Shown: piece by piece, positions 45,099-56,380 of the stretch
How positions within the stretch are numbered: the first letter of the stretch is position 1
Layout of the letters: each line of letters starts with the position of its first letter
Assembly: GCF_019355395.1 (NCBI RefSeq)
Contig: NZ_CP048829.1
Location: forward strand, 682,001 to 746,000
Length of the DNA stretch: 64,000 nucleotides
Direction: 5' to 3'
Source of the DNA: Chordicoccus furentiruminis
GTDB taxonomy: Bacteria; Bacillota; Clostridia; Lachnospirales; Lachnospiraceae
Made by a program: the position numbers and the translations under genes
The notes under the pieces: model-generated
Seen by the model: the letters and a program-made list of their open reading frames with translations, nothing else
Told to the model about the DNA's origin: nothing
The model's database searches: none

Positions 45099-46493
45099 TC
45101 AGTCCGCGGCTGCCGGAACGCCATTTGCCTTCAGAATCCGAAGCTTTTTCCTGTACACCCAGACCAGCTGCAGGCACATCACGCACCAGATGACCGGCTC
45201 GCAGACAATCACCGCCGTGTAACCGAAAGGCGGAACAAGAAGCCAGGTGAACAGCACCTTGCCCACCAGCTCGATCGCGCTCGAGACGAGCGGCGTCAGC
45301 TTCATCTGCAGCCCCTGAAGCGCGTTCCGCGTATTGATCAGAACGCCCAGCACCGGAAAAAACAGCGATGCGAAACGGAGATACGCCGTTCCGTTGCCGA
45401 GGATCGCCGCCTTCCCCGAGCCTGAGATCAGCATCACCAGCGGGTGCGCCGCGAACGTGAGAATCAGAACCTCCGCCAGTCCGACCGCGAGGGAATAGAT
45501 CCAGGTATACCGGATCCCCCGCTCCACCCGGTCCATCCGCCCGGCGCCGTAGTTCTGGGATACGAACGTGGAAAGCGCTAGACACATCGAGAACAGAGGA
45601 AGCGTAAACAGACTCATGATTTTTCTCGCCGCGACATGTCCGCTGATCACGTCCGTTCCCAGAGTATTGATGCCCGACTGAAGCGTCACCGTACCAATAT
45701 TGACGATCGAGCCCATGAAGGCCATCGAGAACCCCTGCCCCGCCAGCTGGACCAGCATCAGGCGCTCAGGCCGGAAATGACGCTTCGCGGGGATCAGGAT
45801 CCTCACCCTCAGCAGAATATAGAGCAGGCACAGCACCGTCGAGATTCCCTGCGCGATCACCGTCGCGGCGGCGGCGCCTTCCACGCCCGTCCCGAAACGC
45901 GTGATGAAGAGAATATCCAGCACCACGTTGAGGCCTGATGAGAGAATCAGAAACAGCAGGGGGATCAGCGAGTTCCCGATCGACCGCAGCATGGCGGACA
46001 GCAGGTTGTAGGCGAAGGTGACCGGCAGCGCGGCTGCCAGGATCAGAATGTACCGGTACGCCTCCCCGAACAGCCCCTCCGGCGTGTGGATCAGCCGCAT
46101 CAGCGGCCTCATGCCGGTGACGGCGGCCAGCGTCAGCGCCGCCGTCGAGGCTCCTCCGATGAGCAGCGAGCCGGCGACCGCCTTTCTCATCCGCTCCTCA
46201 TCCTCCATGCCGAAATAGCGGGAGGCGACAAGGGAGAAGCCGACCGCGAGGCTCGAGCAGAACCCCACCATCAGATCAAAGACGGACGAGCATGCTCCGA
46301 CGGCGGCCAGCGAATGCTCGCCGAGAAAATTGCCGACGATCGCGGTATCGACCGCGTTGTAAAGGCTCTGGAATGCATTTGACAGAAGAAGCGGCAGCAT
46401 GAAGAGAACCAGCGGCTTCATGATCGGTCCGTGAATCAGATCAACCGAGCCTCTGGTCCTTCTTGCATCCGCCCCTTCCGGTGTTCCCCTCAT
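45099..46493 (-). CDS. MATE-family multidrug/metabolite exporter
   Basis: The 464-residue membrane protein has twelve hydrophobic segments and two homologous halves. Family landmarks are PLVLFMLPLLLSNAFQSLYN at the N terminus and GNFLGEHSLAAVGACSSVFD. It would export drugs or metabolites using a sodium or proton gradient. It follows the histidine phosphatase gene by 11 bases. The substrate is unknown. Confidence 0.9.
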   Translation of the reverse strand: MRGTPEGADARRTRGSVDLIHGPIMKPLVLFMLPLLLSNAFQSLYNAVDTAIVGNFLGEHSLAAVGACSSVFDLMVGFCSSLAVGFSLVASRYFGMEDEERMRKAVAGSLLIGGASTAALTLAAVTGMRPLMRLIHTPEGLFGEAYRYILILAAALPVTFAYNLLSAMLRSIGNSLIPLLFLILSSGLNVVLDILFITRFGTGVEGAAAATVIAQGISTVLCLLYILLRVRILIPAKRHFRPERLMLVQLAGQGFSMAFMGSIVNIGTVTLQSGINTLGTDVISGHVAARKIMSLFTLPLFSMCLALSTFVSQNYGAGRMDRVERGIRYTWIYSLAVGLAEVLILTFAAHPLVMLISGSGKAAILGNGTAYLRFASLFFPVLGVLINTRNALQGLQMKLTPLVSSAIELVGKVLFTWLLVPPFGYTAVIVCEPVIWCVMCLQLVWVYRKKLRILKANGVPAAAD

Positions 46494-46504
46494 CCGTTAC
46501 AACC

Positions 46505-47296
46505 TCAGTCTCTGAAAACAGTGGAAAACGCGCCGTACCCGGACAGCTTCACGCCCGATTGAAGAAGATGGGCCGTGTCGCCGAACGCCTGCATGCGGAA
46601 AAAGGCCGCGTTGTGGAGCCGCTTCTCCGCATTCATCACAACCAGTCCGGCCGGCGGGAGGAACGTGCCGTGCCAGAGCAGCACAGGCGAGACATTCAGC
46701 AGATGCGCCAGCATGACACAGGTCACACCCAGATGACAGAAGAAGACCAGCGTCTTCTCATCATCCCGGTCGCGCACCTCGTATTCCTTCGTCCCGTGCA
46801 GCTGAATATCCTCAAGGCCGGCAGGCCTCTCCGGTCCGTCCGGATTACGGTAATCGTAATAGTCGCCCAGACGGGTATAACCGTACCGCTCGAGGATCCC
46901 GTCCAGCCCGTCACAGACCTTGTACCACATCTTCTCCAGATCCGGGTTCTCACGGTAGAGAGGCGCCTCGAACCACCGGTCCCGGCTCAGCATCACCGGT
47001 TCATTGGTCCAGTACTGCGGCATCAGATCCCAAGCGACTCCCTTCGCCTTCTGATAGGGGTGCATGACCGGATAGCTGAACTCACGGAGCCACGGCAGCT
47101 CTGCGGCTTCCATATGGAGCGCCTTCAGCGTCGGATAAGCCGTCTCCCTTGCCCGTCCCATCGGCGAGCAGAAAATTTCATCCACCTTCCAGCGGGCCGT
47201 GCGTTCCGCCAGCGCCTCCGCTTCCTTTTGCCCCAGTTCCGTCAGGGTATCCGTGGAATAGTCCGGTTCCGCGTGCCGGATAAAAATAAGCCTCAT
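46505..47296 (-). CDS. Histidine phosphatase superfamily protein
   Basis: The 263-residue protein starts MRLIFIRHAEPDYSTDTLTE. The RHA motif carries the phosphorylated His, and LVFFCHLGVTCVMLAHLL carries the second catalytic His. The family covers phosphoglycerate mutases, cobalamin phosphatase CobC and others; the central insert is longer than in PGM, so a broad-specificity phosphatase is likely. It is the first gene of a unit with the MATE exporter. Confidence 0.85.
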   Translation of the reverse strand: MRLIFIRHAEPDYSTDTLTELGQKEAEALAERTARWKVDEIFCSPMGRARETAYPTLKALHMEAAELPWLREFSYPVMHPYQKAKGVAWDLMPQYWTNEPVMLSRDRWFEAPLYRENPDLEKMWYKVCDGLDGILERYGYTRLGDYYDYRNPDGPERPAGLEDIQLHGTKEYEVRDRDDEKTLVFFCHLGVTCVMLAHLLNVSPVLLWHGTFLPPAGLVVMNAEKRLHNAAFFRMQAFGDTAHLLQSGVKLSGYGAFSTVFRD

Positions 47297-47400
47297 TCAT
47301 TTCCTCTTTCTTTCTGAAAATGCAGTCCGCGCCGCGCATGCGTCCTGTCTGACCGTCCGCGCGGATTCCGTCGCTGCGGCGGCCGCTTCCGCGCATACAG

Positions 47401-47444
47401 CAGCTCCGCGGAAAGAGCGATCACCCGTCTCTTCCGCGGAGCTG
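47401..47444 (-). terminator. Hairpin after the NlpC/P60-like gene
   Basis: CAGCTCCGCGGAA and its complement form a 13-base stem 22 bases after the stop at 47466, with an A/G-rich bulged loop. There is no strong T-run. Confidence 0.5.
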
Positions 47445-47465
47445 TCATCCTTTCGCCATTCGAAA

Positions 47466-48821
47466 TCAGAACAGCAGATTCATCACCTGAGATGCGGACA
47501 TCTTCTGCACGCCGTCCGGGTCCGAAAGAATCCGGCCGCTGCCAGTCACCTTCCATCTTGCCTTGCCGACATAGCTGAGATAGCTCTTGCTCACGGTTCT
47601 CGCCTCATACGGCCAGGACGGGAAGTACTTCTTCATGTAATATTTCGCCATCGAAGCCGCCGTACCTGACGTTCCGCTGATCTGAACACCCTTCGGAGAG
47701 CTGTGAACCAGAAGCACGCTGCCGTCGCCGTACTGTCCGAGGGAAATCCAGACATGGCCGCTCATGCTGACCACATCGCCCGGCCGGAACGTACGGTCCT
47801 TTCCGTTTTTCGAAAGCGTCGCCCAGCCCTTCGAGGCATAGGTGGAAGCGACCGTCGTGGACTGCGTGACCAGATTGTTCTTTTTATTCGCCGTGTACAG
47901 TGTGTTGTAGAGAACCCACGCGGCGAATCCCGAGCAGTCGAGTCCGTTCCCGTACTTGTACCGGTAGTTCTTGTAATTATACGAGGACGTTCCGTGAGAT
48001 TTGAAGAAGCTGTACCAGCCGGACTGGTAGCCGATGACGGACGCGTCGCTTCCCCAGCCGCCGCCCCAGATATAGAGGGTCCGTCCGCAGGGAACCATCG
48101 CGTTCTGGAGATAGGACTTCAGCGTGCGCCTTCCGTTGATCGTCGTGTTGTAGTAAGAGCGTTTTGGAACCGCTGTCGAGGTATTCGTCTTCTTCGTACC
48201 GGAGGACGAAGTGCCGACGGTCTTTCCGGTCATCGGATTCTTCGGCTGGGAGGAGCTGCTGTACTTCACCAGCATCCACCGCTGCTTGGAGGCGTTGGAG
48301 TATCTCTGAAGATTGCAGGTCGCCGCGATCGCGCTGCTTCCGCCGGAGACGCCCAGAACCCGCTTCGAGATCGAGTTCTGAATGATGTAGTAACTGCCCT
48401 TTTTGATGAAGTACCAGCGCTGCCGGTTCGCAGACGAATTGGAGGCCTGCGTCACCGCGCCGCCGACTGCCGTCGTGTTGTTCCGGGCCTCGATCACCTT
48501 TCCGGAATTTTTGTTTTTGATGAAATATGTGCCGCCCACCGAAGACGGGTAGACGTACCAGACGCGGCGGTCCATTTTCTGAAGAACGCCGAGGCACGCC
48601 TTGGCGCCCGTGCTTCTCGAGCCGTTAAGAATCGACAGCGCGCGCGACGGCGCACAGGCCGGAACCAGATAGTAGTATCCGGCGCTGACCTTATAGGACG
48701 TCCCCGATGTCACCTTCGAGACCCGGGCGCCGGACGCGGCCTGAACCGGAATCACCGAGCAAAGCATGATCATCGCAATGATCAGCGACAGAAACCGTTT
48801 GCCATGTCTGTTTCGCTTCAT
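47466..48821 (-). CDS. Secreted ricin-lectin / NlpC/P60-like protein
   Basis: The 451-residue protein starts at ATG 48821 (MKRNRHGKR) after AAGGGGG and has a signal peptide ending near VIPVQAA. Residues about 25-185 contain three ricin-B-like repeats with QRWYF and KQRWML (QxW type). After a Ser/Thr linker, the C-terminal half is a papain-like NlpC/P60-type domain with GLDCSGFAAWVLYN (catalytic Cys) and SGHVWISLG (catalytic His). It may bind a glycan and cut peptidoglycan peptides outside the cell. No LPxTG or repeat anchor is seen. Confidence 0.78.
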   Translation of the reverse strand: MKRNRHGKRFLSLIIAMIMLCSVIPVQAASGARVSKVTSGTSYKVSAGYYYLVPACAPSRALSILNGSRSTGAKACLGVLQKMDRRVWYVYPSSVGGTYFIKNKNSGKVIEARNNTTAVGGAVTQASNSSANRQRWYFIKKGSYYIIQNSISKRVLGVSGGSSAIAATCNLQRYSNASKQRWMLVKYSSSSQPKNPMTGKTVGTSSSGTKKTNTSTAVPKRSYYNTTINGRRTLKSYLQNAMVPCGRTLYIWGGGWGSDASVIGYQSGWYSFFKSHGTSSYNYKNYRYKYGNGLDCSGFAAWVLYNTLYTANKKNNLVTQSTTVASTYASKGWATLSKNGKDRTFRPGDVVSMSGHVWISLGQYGDGSVLLVHSSPKGVQISGTSGTAASMAKYYMKKYFPSWPYEARTVSKSYLSYVGKARWKVTGSGRILSDPDGVQKMSASQVMNLLF

Positions 48822-48895
48822 CCGTTCCCCCTTCACTGACTGAAACCCTTTCGCCGGGGCGCTGCCGCCAGCCTCTGCATCTCCGGCTATCGAAA

Positions 48896-48919
48896 GGAGG
48901 AGAACTTCAATTCTCCTCC
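48896..48919 (-). other. Hairpin in the leader of the NlpC/P60-like gene
   Basis: GGAGGAGAA and TTCTCCTCC form a nine-base stem with a six-base loop, followed by TTTC on the minus strand, 75 bases before the gene. It could attenuate that transcript. Confidence 0.35.
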
Positions 48920-48993
48920 GTACATTCTTCCCTTATAGATGTAACACATCTGTAATAATTTGTAAACTAAAAGATCAGATTTCTCCTCCGAAA

Positions 48994-49038
48994 GCAGGGA
49001 CCGGACAGGCGGAAACGATCCGCCTGTCCGGTCCCTGC
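48994..49038 (-). terminator. Terminator of glgP
   Basis: A 20-base perfect GC-rich stem with a five-base loop lies 19 bases beyond the glgP stop codon. Confidence 0.75.
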
Positions 49039-49056
49039 CGTCCTGTCCGCCGTCTC

Positions 49057-51330
49057 TCAGCGGTTCCGGTCCGCAGTGAGATGCCAGATCTCGTCATTAT
49101 ACTCGCCGATCGTGCGGTCCGAGGAGAAATAACCGGCCTTCGCGATGTTGATCAGCGCCTTCCTTGCCCACGCCTTCGTATCGCCGTAGTCATGAAGCAT
49201 CCGTTCCTTCGTGGCAAGATAGTCCTCGAAATCCGGGAAGGTCATGAACCAGTCCTTGTGCAGCAGCTCGTCACTGAGCCGCTTCAGGCACCGCGGATCC
49301 CCGGCGGCCTGCATGTCCGGCCCGGTCAGGAAATCCACCGCCTTCTTCAGCACCGGGTCCTTCTGATAATATTCGATGGACCGGTAATCACCCCGCCTGT
49401 AGCGCTCGATCACCACGTCGGAGGCATCTCCGAAGGTGTAGATGTTGTCCGGGCCCGCCAGCCCCGCGATCTCCACGTTCGCGCCGTCCATCGTGCCCAG
49501 CGTCACGCCTCCGTTCAGCATGAACTTCATGTTGCCGGTTCCCGAGGCTTCCTTCGAGGCGAGCGAGATCTGCTCCGAAATATCGCAGGCCGGGATCAGC
49601 TTCTCCGCCGCCGTGATATTGTAATTCTCGATCATGACGATCCGGAGATACGGACTGACCTCCGGATCCCGCGCGACGACTTCGCTCAGCGTGAGGATCG
49701 CGTGGATGATGTCCTTGGCGATGATGTACGCCGGCGCCGCCTTCGCCCCGAAGATCACCGTGACCGGCCGTTCCGGCTTCGATCCGGCCTTGATCGCCTG
49801 ATACATGCGGATCGCCCAGAGCAGATTGAGCTGCTGGCGCTTGTACTCGTGAAGCCGCTTCGCCTGCACGTCGAAGACCGAATCCGGGTCCACTTCCGCG
49901 CCCTGATGCTCACGGATCCAGTCCGCGAAGCGGCGCTTGTTCTCCCTCTTCACTTCCGTCAGCTGCGCAAGGAAGGCGTCGTCGTCCGTGAAGGCCAGCA
50001 GATTCTCCAGTTCCTCCGCCTGATGCTTCCAGCCGTCGCCGATCTTCGACGAAATCAGCGCGGACAGCGTCGGATTGCATTCGCGGATCCAGCGGCGGAA
50101 CGTGATGCCGTTGGTCTTGTTGTTGAATTTCTCCGGATAGATCCGGTAGAACGGCGCCAGCTCCGTATTCTTCAGGATCTCGGTATGCAGGGCCGCGACG
50201 CCGTTGACGGAATGGCTGAAGTGAATGTCGATGTTCGCCATATGTACGTTCTCGTCACGGTCAATGATCTGGACGAACGCGTCATCGTACCGCTCCTCCA
50301 CCTTCTTCTGAAGGCGTTCGATAATCGGGATCAGCTGGGGAACTGCCGTCTCGAGATAGTGCTTCGGCCATTTCTCCAGCGCCTCCGCCAGAATCGTATG
50401 ATTCGTGTACGCGCAGACCTTCGTGACGATCTCCACAGCCTCGTCGAAGCCGATCCCCTTCTCGCCAAGCAGCCGGATCAGCTCCGGGATCACCATCGTC
50501 GGATGCGTGTCGTTGATCTGAATCGCCGCGTAATCCGCCAGATCATGCAGATTGCTTCCGCGGGACATGCATTCCTCAAGGATCAGCTGGGCGGCGTTGC
50601 TCACCATGAAATACTCCTGATACACGCGGAGAATCCGGCCGTCCTCGTCGCTGTCATCCGGATACAGGAACAGCGTGAGGTTCTGGGCGATTTTCTTCTT
50701 GTCGAAGCGGATGCGGTTGTGGATGACCCGCTCGTCAAGAGAATCCACATCGAAGAGACGGAGACGCGCGCATTTGCCGTGATAGCCGGTGACCGCAATC
50801 TCATAGAGCGTCGAGGTGAGATCCATGCCGCCGAAATGAACCTGATAGTGACGGCCGGTCCGCTTCATCCAGCTCTCCTCGCCCCACTTCAGCCACTGGT
50901 CGGGGCTCTCATACTGCTTGTTGTCGACAAAGCTCTGTCGGAACAGACCGCAGTGATAGGCGAGTCCGACGCCGTCCGCCGGCAGGCCGAGCGTCGCGCA
51001 GCTGTCGATGAAGCAGGCGGCGAGACGGCCGAGGCCGCCGTTGCCGAGCGACGGCTCGTACTCGAATTCCTCGAGCTCCGAAAGGTTCTTCCCCGCCGCG
51101 GCCAGCTCGTCCCGGATCGGATCATAGAGTCTCAGATTGATCAGGTTGTTGCTCAGAAGCTTCCCGATCAGGAACTCCGCCGAGATGTAGTAGAGCTTCT
51201 TCTTTCCCTCGTTATAGCCCTTTGCCTGCGCCGCGTCTGTCACAAGGTGAAGCAGCGCGTTGAAAAGCTCCAGATTCGTGCAGTCCTGAAGGGGCTTGCC
51301 TGTGTAATCAGCCAGACGTTCCGATGCCAT
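49057..51330 (-). CDS. glgP: Glycogen/starch phosphorylase
   Basis: The 757-residue GT35 enzyme releases glucose-1-phosphate from alpha-1,4-glucan. The PLP-binding segment EASGTGNMKFMLNGG contains the Lys Schiff base, followed by TLGTMDGANVEIAG. GNGGLGRLAACFIDS and VQINDTHPTMVIPEL (here IQINDTHP) are further landmarks. It is somewhat shorter than the usual 800-840 residues because the N-terminal regulatory region is reduced, as in many bacteria. It stands alone with its own terminator. Confidence 0.96.
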   Translation of the reverse strand: MASERLADYTGKPLQDCTNLELFNALLHLVTDAAQAKGYNEGKKKLYYISAEFLIGKLLSNNLINLRLYDPIRDELAAAGKNLSELEEFEYEPSLGNGGLGRLAACFIDSCATLGLPADGVGLAYHCGLFRQSFVDNKQYESPDQWLKWGEESWMKRTGRHYQVHFGGMDLTSTLYEIAVTGYHGKCARLRLFDVDSLDERVIHNRIRFDKKKIAQNLTLFLYPDDSDEDGRILRVYQEYFMVSNAAQLILEECMSRGSNLHDLADYAAIQINDTHPTMVIPELIRLLGEKGIGFDEAVEIVTKVCAYTNHTILAEALEKWPKHYLETAVPQLIPIIERLQKKVEERYDDAFVQIIDRDENVHMANIDIHFSHSVNGVAALHTEILKNTELAPFYRIYPEKFNNKTNGITFRRWIRECNPTLSALISSKIGDGWKHQAEELENLLAFTDDDAFLAQLTEVKRENKRRFADWIREHQGAEVDPDSVFDVQAKRLHEYKRQQLNLLWAIRMYQAIKAGSKPERPVTVIFGAKAAPAYIIAKDIIHAILTLSEVVARDPEVSPYLRIVMIENYNITAAEKLIPACDISEQISLASKEASGTGNMKFMLNGGVTLGTMDGANVEIAGLAGPDNIYTFGDASDVVIERYRRGDYRSIEYYQKDPVLKKAVDFLTGPDMQAAGDPRCLKRLSDELLHKDWFMTFPDFEDYLATKERMLHDYGDTKAWARKALINIAKAGYFSSDRTIGEYNDEIWHLTADRNR

Positions 51331-51639
51331 AAAATGGTCCTCCTTTCGACGGCCGGCCCGCGCCGGGCCGTCTTCGTGCCATATCGTTCACCGGCACTGC
51401 ATCACGTTTTGTTTTTTTCCTGATTGCAGTATACTATCTTCACAGCAGCGGATTCTTGCAATAAAATGGCCTGTAATAACACAATCCTTGCATGCAGGCA
51501 TGTCTGACGTCCGGCCGGCCGCGTCCGGATCGCATCAGACGCCGGTAAGGAGTCCGGCCGTAAAGGGAGCAGGAACAGCGGCAGCAGCCGTCACGGCCTG
51601 ATCACACGGTACGGAAAGCCGCAGGAATGGAGGCGCGCT
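51331..51639. other. Divergent promoter region, glgP / AraC regulator
   Basis: This 309-base spacer holds a likely glgP -10 (TATACT on the minus strand, 51428-51433) in an AT-rich patch. The rest is GC-rich and shows no gene or repeat. Confidence 0.4.
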
Positions 51640-52524
51640 TTGGAACCGAATGACTACACACAGTACCGGGAAACGGCTTCGCACAGGCAGCCCGGCTTCG
51701 CCTACAACACATATCTCTGCACCATCCCCCTGGACTTCGACCGGGTTCTGCCCCACTGGCATGAGCAGATGGAAATCGTATACATCAAGAAAGGCTCCGG
51801 CACCGTCACGGTGGATCTCAACCGGGTGCCGGTCCGCGCCGGCTCCATCGTCCCGATCCTGCCGGGGGAGATTCACGCCATCGAGAGCGACGAAGGAAAG
51901 GACATGGAATACGAGAACATCATCTTCTCCCTCTCCCTGCTTGATTCCAGTGACGCGGATGACTGGAGCCGTCAGCATGTCTTCCAGCCTCTCCGGGACG
52001 GCACGCTGCATTTCCCCAGACCGATTCCCTGGGGAACGGCTTTCTACGCGGAAGCCTCAGCCGCGCTGGACGCCGCGGATCTCGCCTGCGACGAGCACCT
52101 CCCGGGTTACTCTCTGCTTGTCAAGAGCAGCCTGCTGCGTTTCTTCCACGCGATTTACCGCCATCGCGAGACCTTACCTGCCGGAGTCCGCTCTCACGCG
52201 CATCAGCCGGTCACCCGCCTCATGAAGACGGCTCTCACCGAGGTGCACCTTCACTACAGCGAAAAGCTGACCGTCGCCGACGTCGCCGCCCGCACGGGAT
52301 ACAGCGAGGCCTATTTCATGCGGGTCTTCCGGCGCGAGAGCGGTCAGACCTTCACCCGGTATCTGATCGACTACCGTCTGGAGGCGGCCTGCTACTTCCT
52401 CCGTGAGACGCAGGATTCCGTGAGCCAGATCGCCAGCCAGTGCGGATTCGACAACTTCTCCTACTTCATCCGTCAGTTCAGGGCACGCTACAAGGTCACG
52501 CCCGGCGCGTACCGGAAGCACTGA
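51640..52524 (+). CDS. AraC-family transcriptional regulator (TTG start)
   Basis: The 294-residue protein has an N-terminal cupin (PHWHEQMEIVYIKKGSGTVT with metal-like His pairs) and a C-terminal double HTH. The motifs are TVADVAARTGYSEAYFMRVF and SVSQIASQCGFDNFSYFIRQ, ending VTPGAYRKH. I place the start at TTG 51640, six bases after GGAGG; the ATG at 51627 is out of frame. It is divergent to glgP and convergent to the tRNA-Ser/LacI side. The target is unknown, possibly glycogen or sugar genes nearby. Confidence 0.88.
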   Translation: MEPNDYTQYRETASHRQPGFAYNTYLCTIPLDFDRVLPHWHEQMEIVYIKKGSGTVTVDLNRVPVRAGSIVPILPGEIHAIESDEGKDMEYENIIFSLSLLDSSDADDWSRQHVFQPLRDGTLHFPRPIPWGTAFYAEASAALDAADLACDEHLPGYSLLVKSSLLRFFHAIYRHRETLPAGVRSHAHQPVTRLMKTALTEVHLHYSEKLTVADVAARTGYSEAYFMRVFRRESGQTFTRYLIDYRLEAACYFLRETQDSVSQIASQCGFDNFSYFIRQFRARYKVTPGAYRKH

Positions 52525-52606
52525 GGCCGGCGGATGCATGTTCCGCAAAAAAAGAAAGCCGAAGATCCCCGAATTCATTCAAGGATTTCCGACTTTTCTG
52601 TGATCG

Positions 52607-52692
52607 CGGAGAGGATGGGATTCGAACCCATGCGCCCCGAAGGACAAACGGTTTTCAAGACCGCCTCGTTATGACCGCTTCGATACCTCTCC
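52607..52692 (-). tRNA. tRNA-Ser (anticodon UGA)
   Basis: The 86-base minus-strand sequence folds as a class II tRNA. GGAGAGG pairs with CCTCTCC, the anticodon loop is CTTGAAA, there is a long variable arm, and the T-loop reads GGTTCGAATCC. CCA is not encoded. Confidence 0.95.
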
Positions 52693-52782
52693 CTGTTTTC
52701 TCTGTTTCGCCCCGAAACAACGGAGTTATTATAGCAGGCCGCGGCAGGAATTGCAACGCCGATTGCGGGATGAATGAAACGG

Positions 52783-53826
52783 TTATGTTCTCCCGCCCCG
52801 CACTCTGGCTGTTCCCACCAGTTCCCGGTCGTAGATGCAGACCGGAAGCGTGACGGTGCGGACCTTCGCATCAGGATCGCTGATTCTTCGCAGAAAAAGA
52901 TTGACGGTCTCCCGGGCAATGCTGCTTCCCGGAGCCGTTGATACGCTCGCAAGCGGCGGCAGATACCGGTAATTGGCCTTGATATTATCGAAACCGACAA
53001 TGGAAATATCGTCCGGGACACGATATCCGGCCGCAAGAAGACTGTACAGCGCCTGATAAGCATAGTTGTCATAAAAGGCAAAAATCCCCGTATAATTCAC
53101 GGGGGAAAGCAGTCTGAGTACGGTCTGGCTCTCGATTGCCTGCGCCATTTCCTCAAACGGAATGATCCGGACGGATTCTTCCGGCAGTCCCGCCTCCGTC
53201 AGCGCACGGAGAAATCCCCGCCTCCGGAGAATCTCGGAACTGTTGTACCCCGGACCCGAAAGATAAAGAAAGCGTCTGTGCCCGCGCGAAGCCAGCAGGC
53301 TGCCGGCCTCATAGCCGCCCCGTTCGTCATCCTCGCACACCAGATCCACCTCCACTCCCTTCAGTCTCCGGTGGACCAGAACCAGAGGAAGCCGGCGGCT
53401 GAGGCTCGCGACGAGATTCGATGTCAGGTCACTGCTCGTCGGAAGGAGAATGATGCCGTCCACATTGTGCGACACTGCCTGATTCAGAAGCTGACGTTCC
53501 AGCTCCGGGCTGTCATGAGAGGACAGGATCATGACAACATAGCCGTTTTTTCTGAGATCGTAATCGATCTCATTCAGAAGGGTCATATAGTGCATGTTGG
53601 TCAGATCCCCCTGAATCACAGCAACCGTGTAGGAATGGCCGGAACGCAGACTGGACGCTGAATTATTCCGGATGTAGCCCAGTCTGTCGGCGGCCTCGGT
53701 GATGCGTCTGCGCGTCTCTCCGGGGAGACGGCTGTCTCCCCGGAGAGCTCTTGAAATTGTATTTACTGAGTATCCGCATTCAAGCGCTATGTCGCGCAGT
53801 GTCACTCTGGAATCTGATCCGTTCAT
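52783..53826 (-). CDS. LacI-family regulator of the arabinoside unit
   Basis: The 347-residue protein has a LacI HTH at residues 8-27 (TLRDIALECGYSVNTISRAL) and an effector domain with GIILLPTSSDL and ISIVGFDNIKANYRYLPPLA. It follows the GH51 gene by nine bases on the same strand. A perfect 16-base palindrome of LacI type (58938-58953) stands before the transporter of the same region and is the likely target. Arabinose or arabino-oligosaccharides are likely inducers by context. Confidence 0.9.
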   Translation of the reverse strand: MNGSDSRVTLRDIALECGYSVNTISRALRGDSRLPGETRRRITEAADRLGYIRNNSASSLRSGHSYTVAVIQGDLTNMHYMTLLNEIDYDLRKNGYVVMILSSHDSPELERQLLNQAVSHNVDGIILLPTSSDLTSNLVASLSRRLPLVLVHRRLKGVEVDLVCEDDERGGYEAGSLLASRGHRRFLYLSGPGYNSSEILRRRGFLRALTEAGLPEESVRIIPFEEMAQAIESQTVLRLLSPVNYTGIFAFYDNYAYQALYSLLAAGYRVPDDISIVGFDNIKANYRYLPPLASVSTAPGSSIARETVNLFLRRISDPDAKVRTVTLPVCIYDRELVGTARVRGGRT

Positions 53827-53835
53827 ATATCCTGA

Positions 53836-55539
<1,704 letters not shown>

Positions 55540-56376
55540 TCACCCTTTCACCGCGCCTGCCGTCAGCCCCTCAATAAAATATTTCTGGAAGCAGACGAAC
55601 AGGATCAGAATCGGAATGAGGGCAAAGCAGGAACCGGCGATCAGGACATCGTAATTGTTCCCGTAAGGCGTCAGAAGGCTCTGGAGTCCGACCGGCAGCG
55701 TGATCGTTGTGATCTTGTTGGTCACGATCATCGGCCAGAGAAAGTTATTCCAGCTCGCCATCCCTTCATAAATTCCCATCGCCGCGAACGCCGGCTTCAT
55801 CAGAGGAAGCATGATCCGCCAGTAGATACCGTATTCGCTGCACCCGTCCACACGGGCGGCGTCAAGGAAATCCCGCGGAATCCCGCTGAGGTACTGACGG
55901 AAGAAGAAAACCAGCATTGGCAGCACGATATACGGCAGGATGATACCGGTCGTCGTATTGATCAGCTTCATATTGACGATTAAGCGGTAGAGCGGAAGCA
56001 GAATCACCTCCGTCGGCACCATCATCACAAGAAGAACCAGCATAAAGAAAAAGTTCTTGCCCTTGAACTCATACATCGCAAAGCCGTAGCCGACCCATGA
56101 GCTGAGCAGCAGGGCCAGCGCAGTCTGAAGGACCGTGACAACCATCGAATTCCTGTACCAGATGAAATAGTTTCCGCCGTTGGTAAAGAGCATCCTGTAT
56201 TCGTTCAGATTGGCCTTGGCCCAGTCGATGTTGAAATTCAGGCCGTTCCGCATCAGTTCCTGACCGGGCCGCAGCGAAGCGCAGAACAGAAGCGCCAGCG
56301 GAAGAAGCGTGATCACGGCAATCAGCACAAAGAAAAGAATAAGGAATGTGGTTCTGAGCGCAGATTTTCTTTTCAT
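55540..56376 (-). CDS. Carbohydrate ABC transporter permease (AraQ/MalG type)
   Basis: The 278-residue protein has six hydrophobic segments and the coupling motif DAARVDGCSEYGIYWRIMLP (EAA loop). The N terminus fits the short MalG-type CUT1 permease. It follows the partner permease by four bases. CUT1 systems import di- to oligosaccharides and borrow a shared MsmX-type ATPase, which is not encoded here. Confidence 0.92.
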   Translation of the reverse strand: MKRKSALRTTFLILFFVLIAVITLLPLALLFCASLRPGQELMRNGLNFNIDWAKANLNEYRMLFTNGGNYFIWYRNSMVVTVLQTALALLLSSWVGYGFAMYEFKGKNFFFMLVLLVMMVPTEVILLPLYRLIVNMKLINTTTGIILPYIVLPMLVFFFRQYLSGIPRDFLDAARVDGCSEYGIYWRIMLPLMKPAFAAMGIYEGMASWNNFLWPMIVTNKITTITLPVGLQSLLTPYGNNYDVLIAGSCFALIPILILFVCFQKYFIEGLTAGAVKG

Positions 56377-56380
56377 GGTC

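Noticed and set aside
49081-51423. 780-codon plus-strand frame
   Set aside because: It lies antisense to glgP, which has clear catalytic motifs.
52607-52692. tRNA-Ser as an integration site of a mobile island
   Set aside because: No integrase gene and no second copy of the tRNA end were seen nearby.
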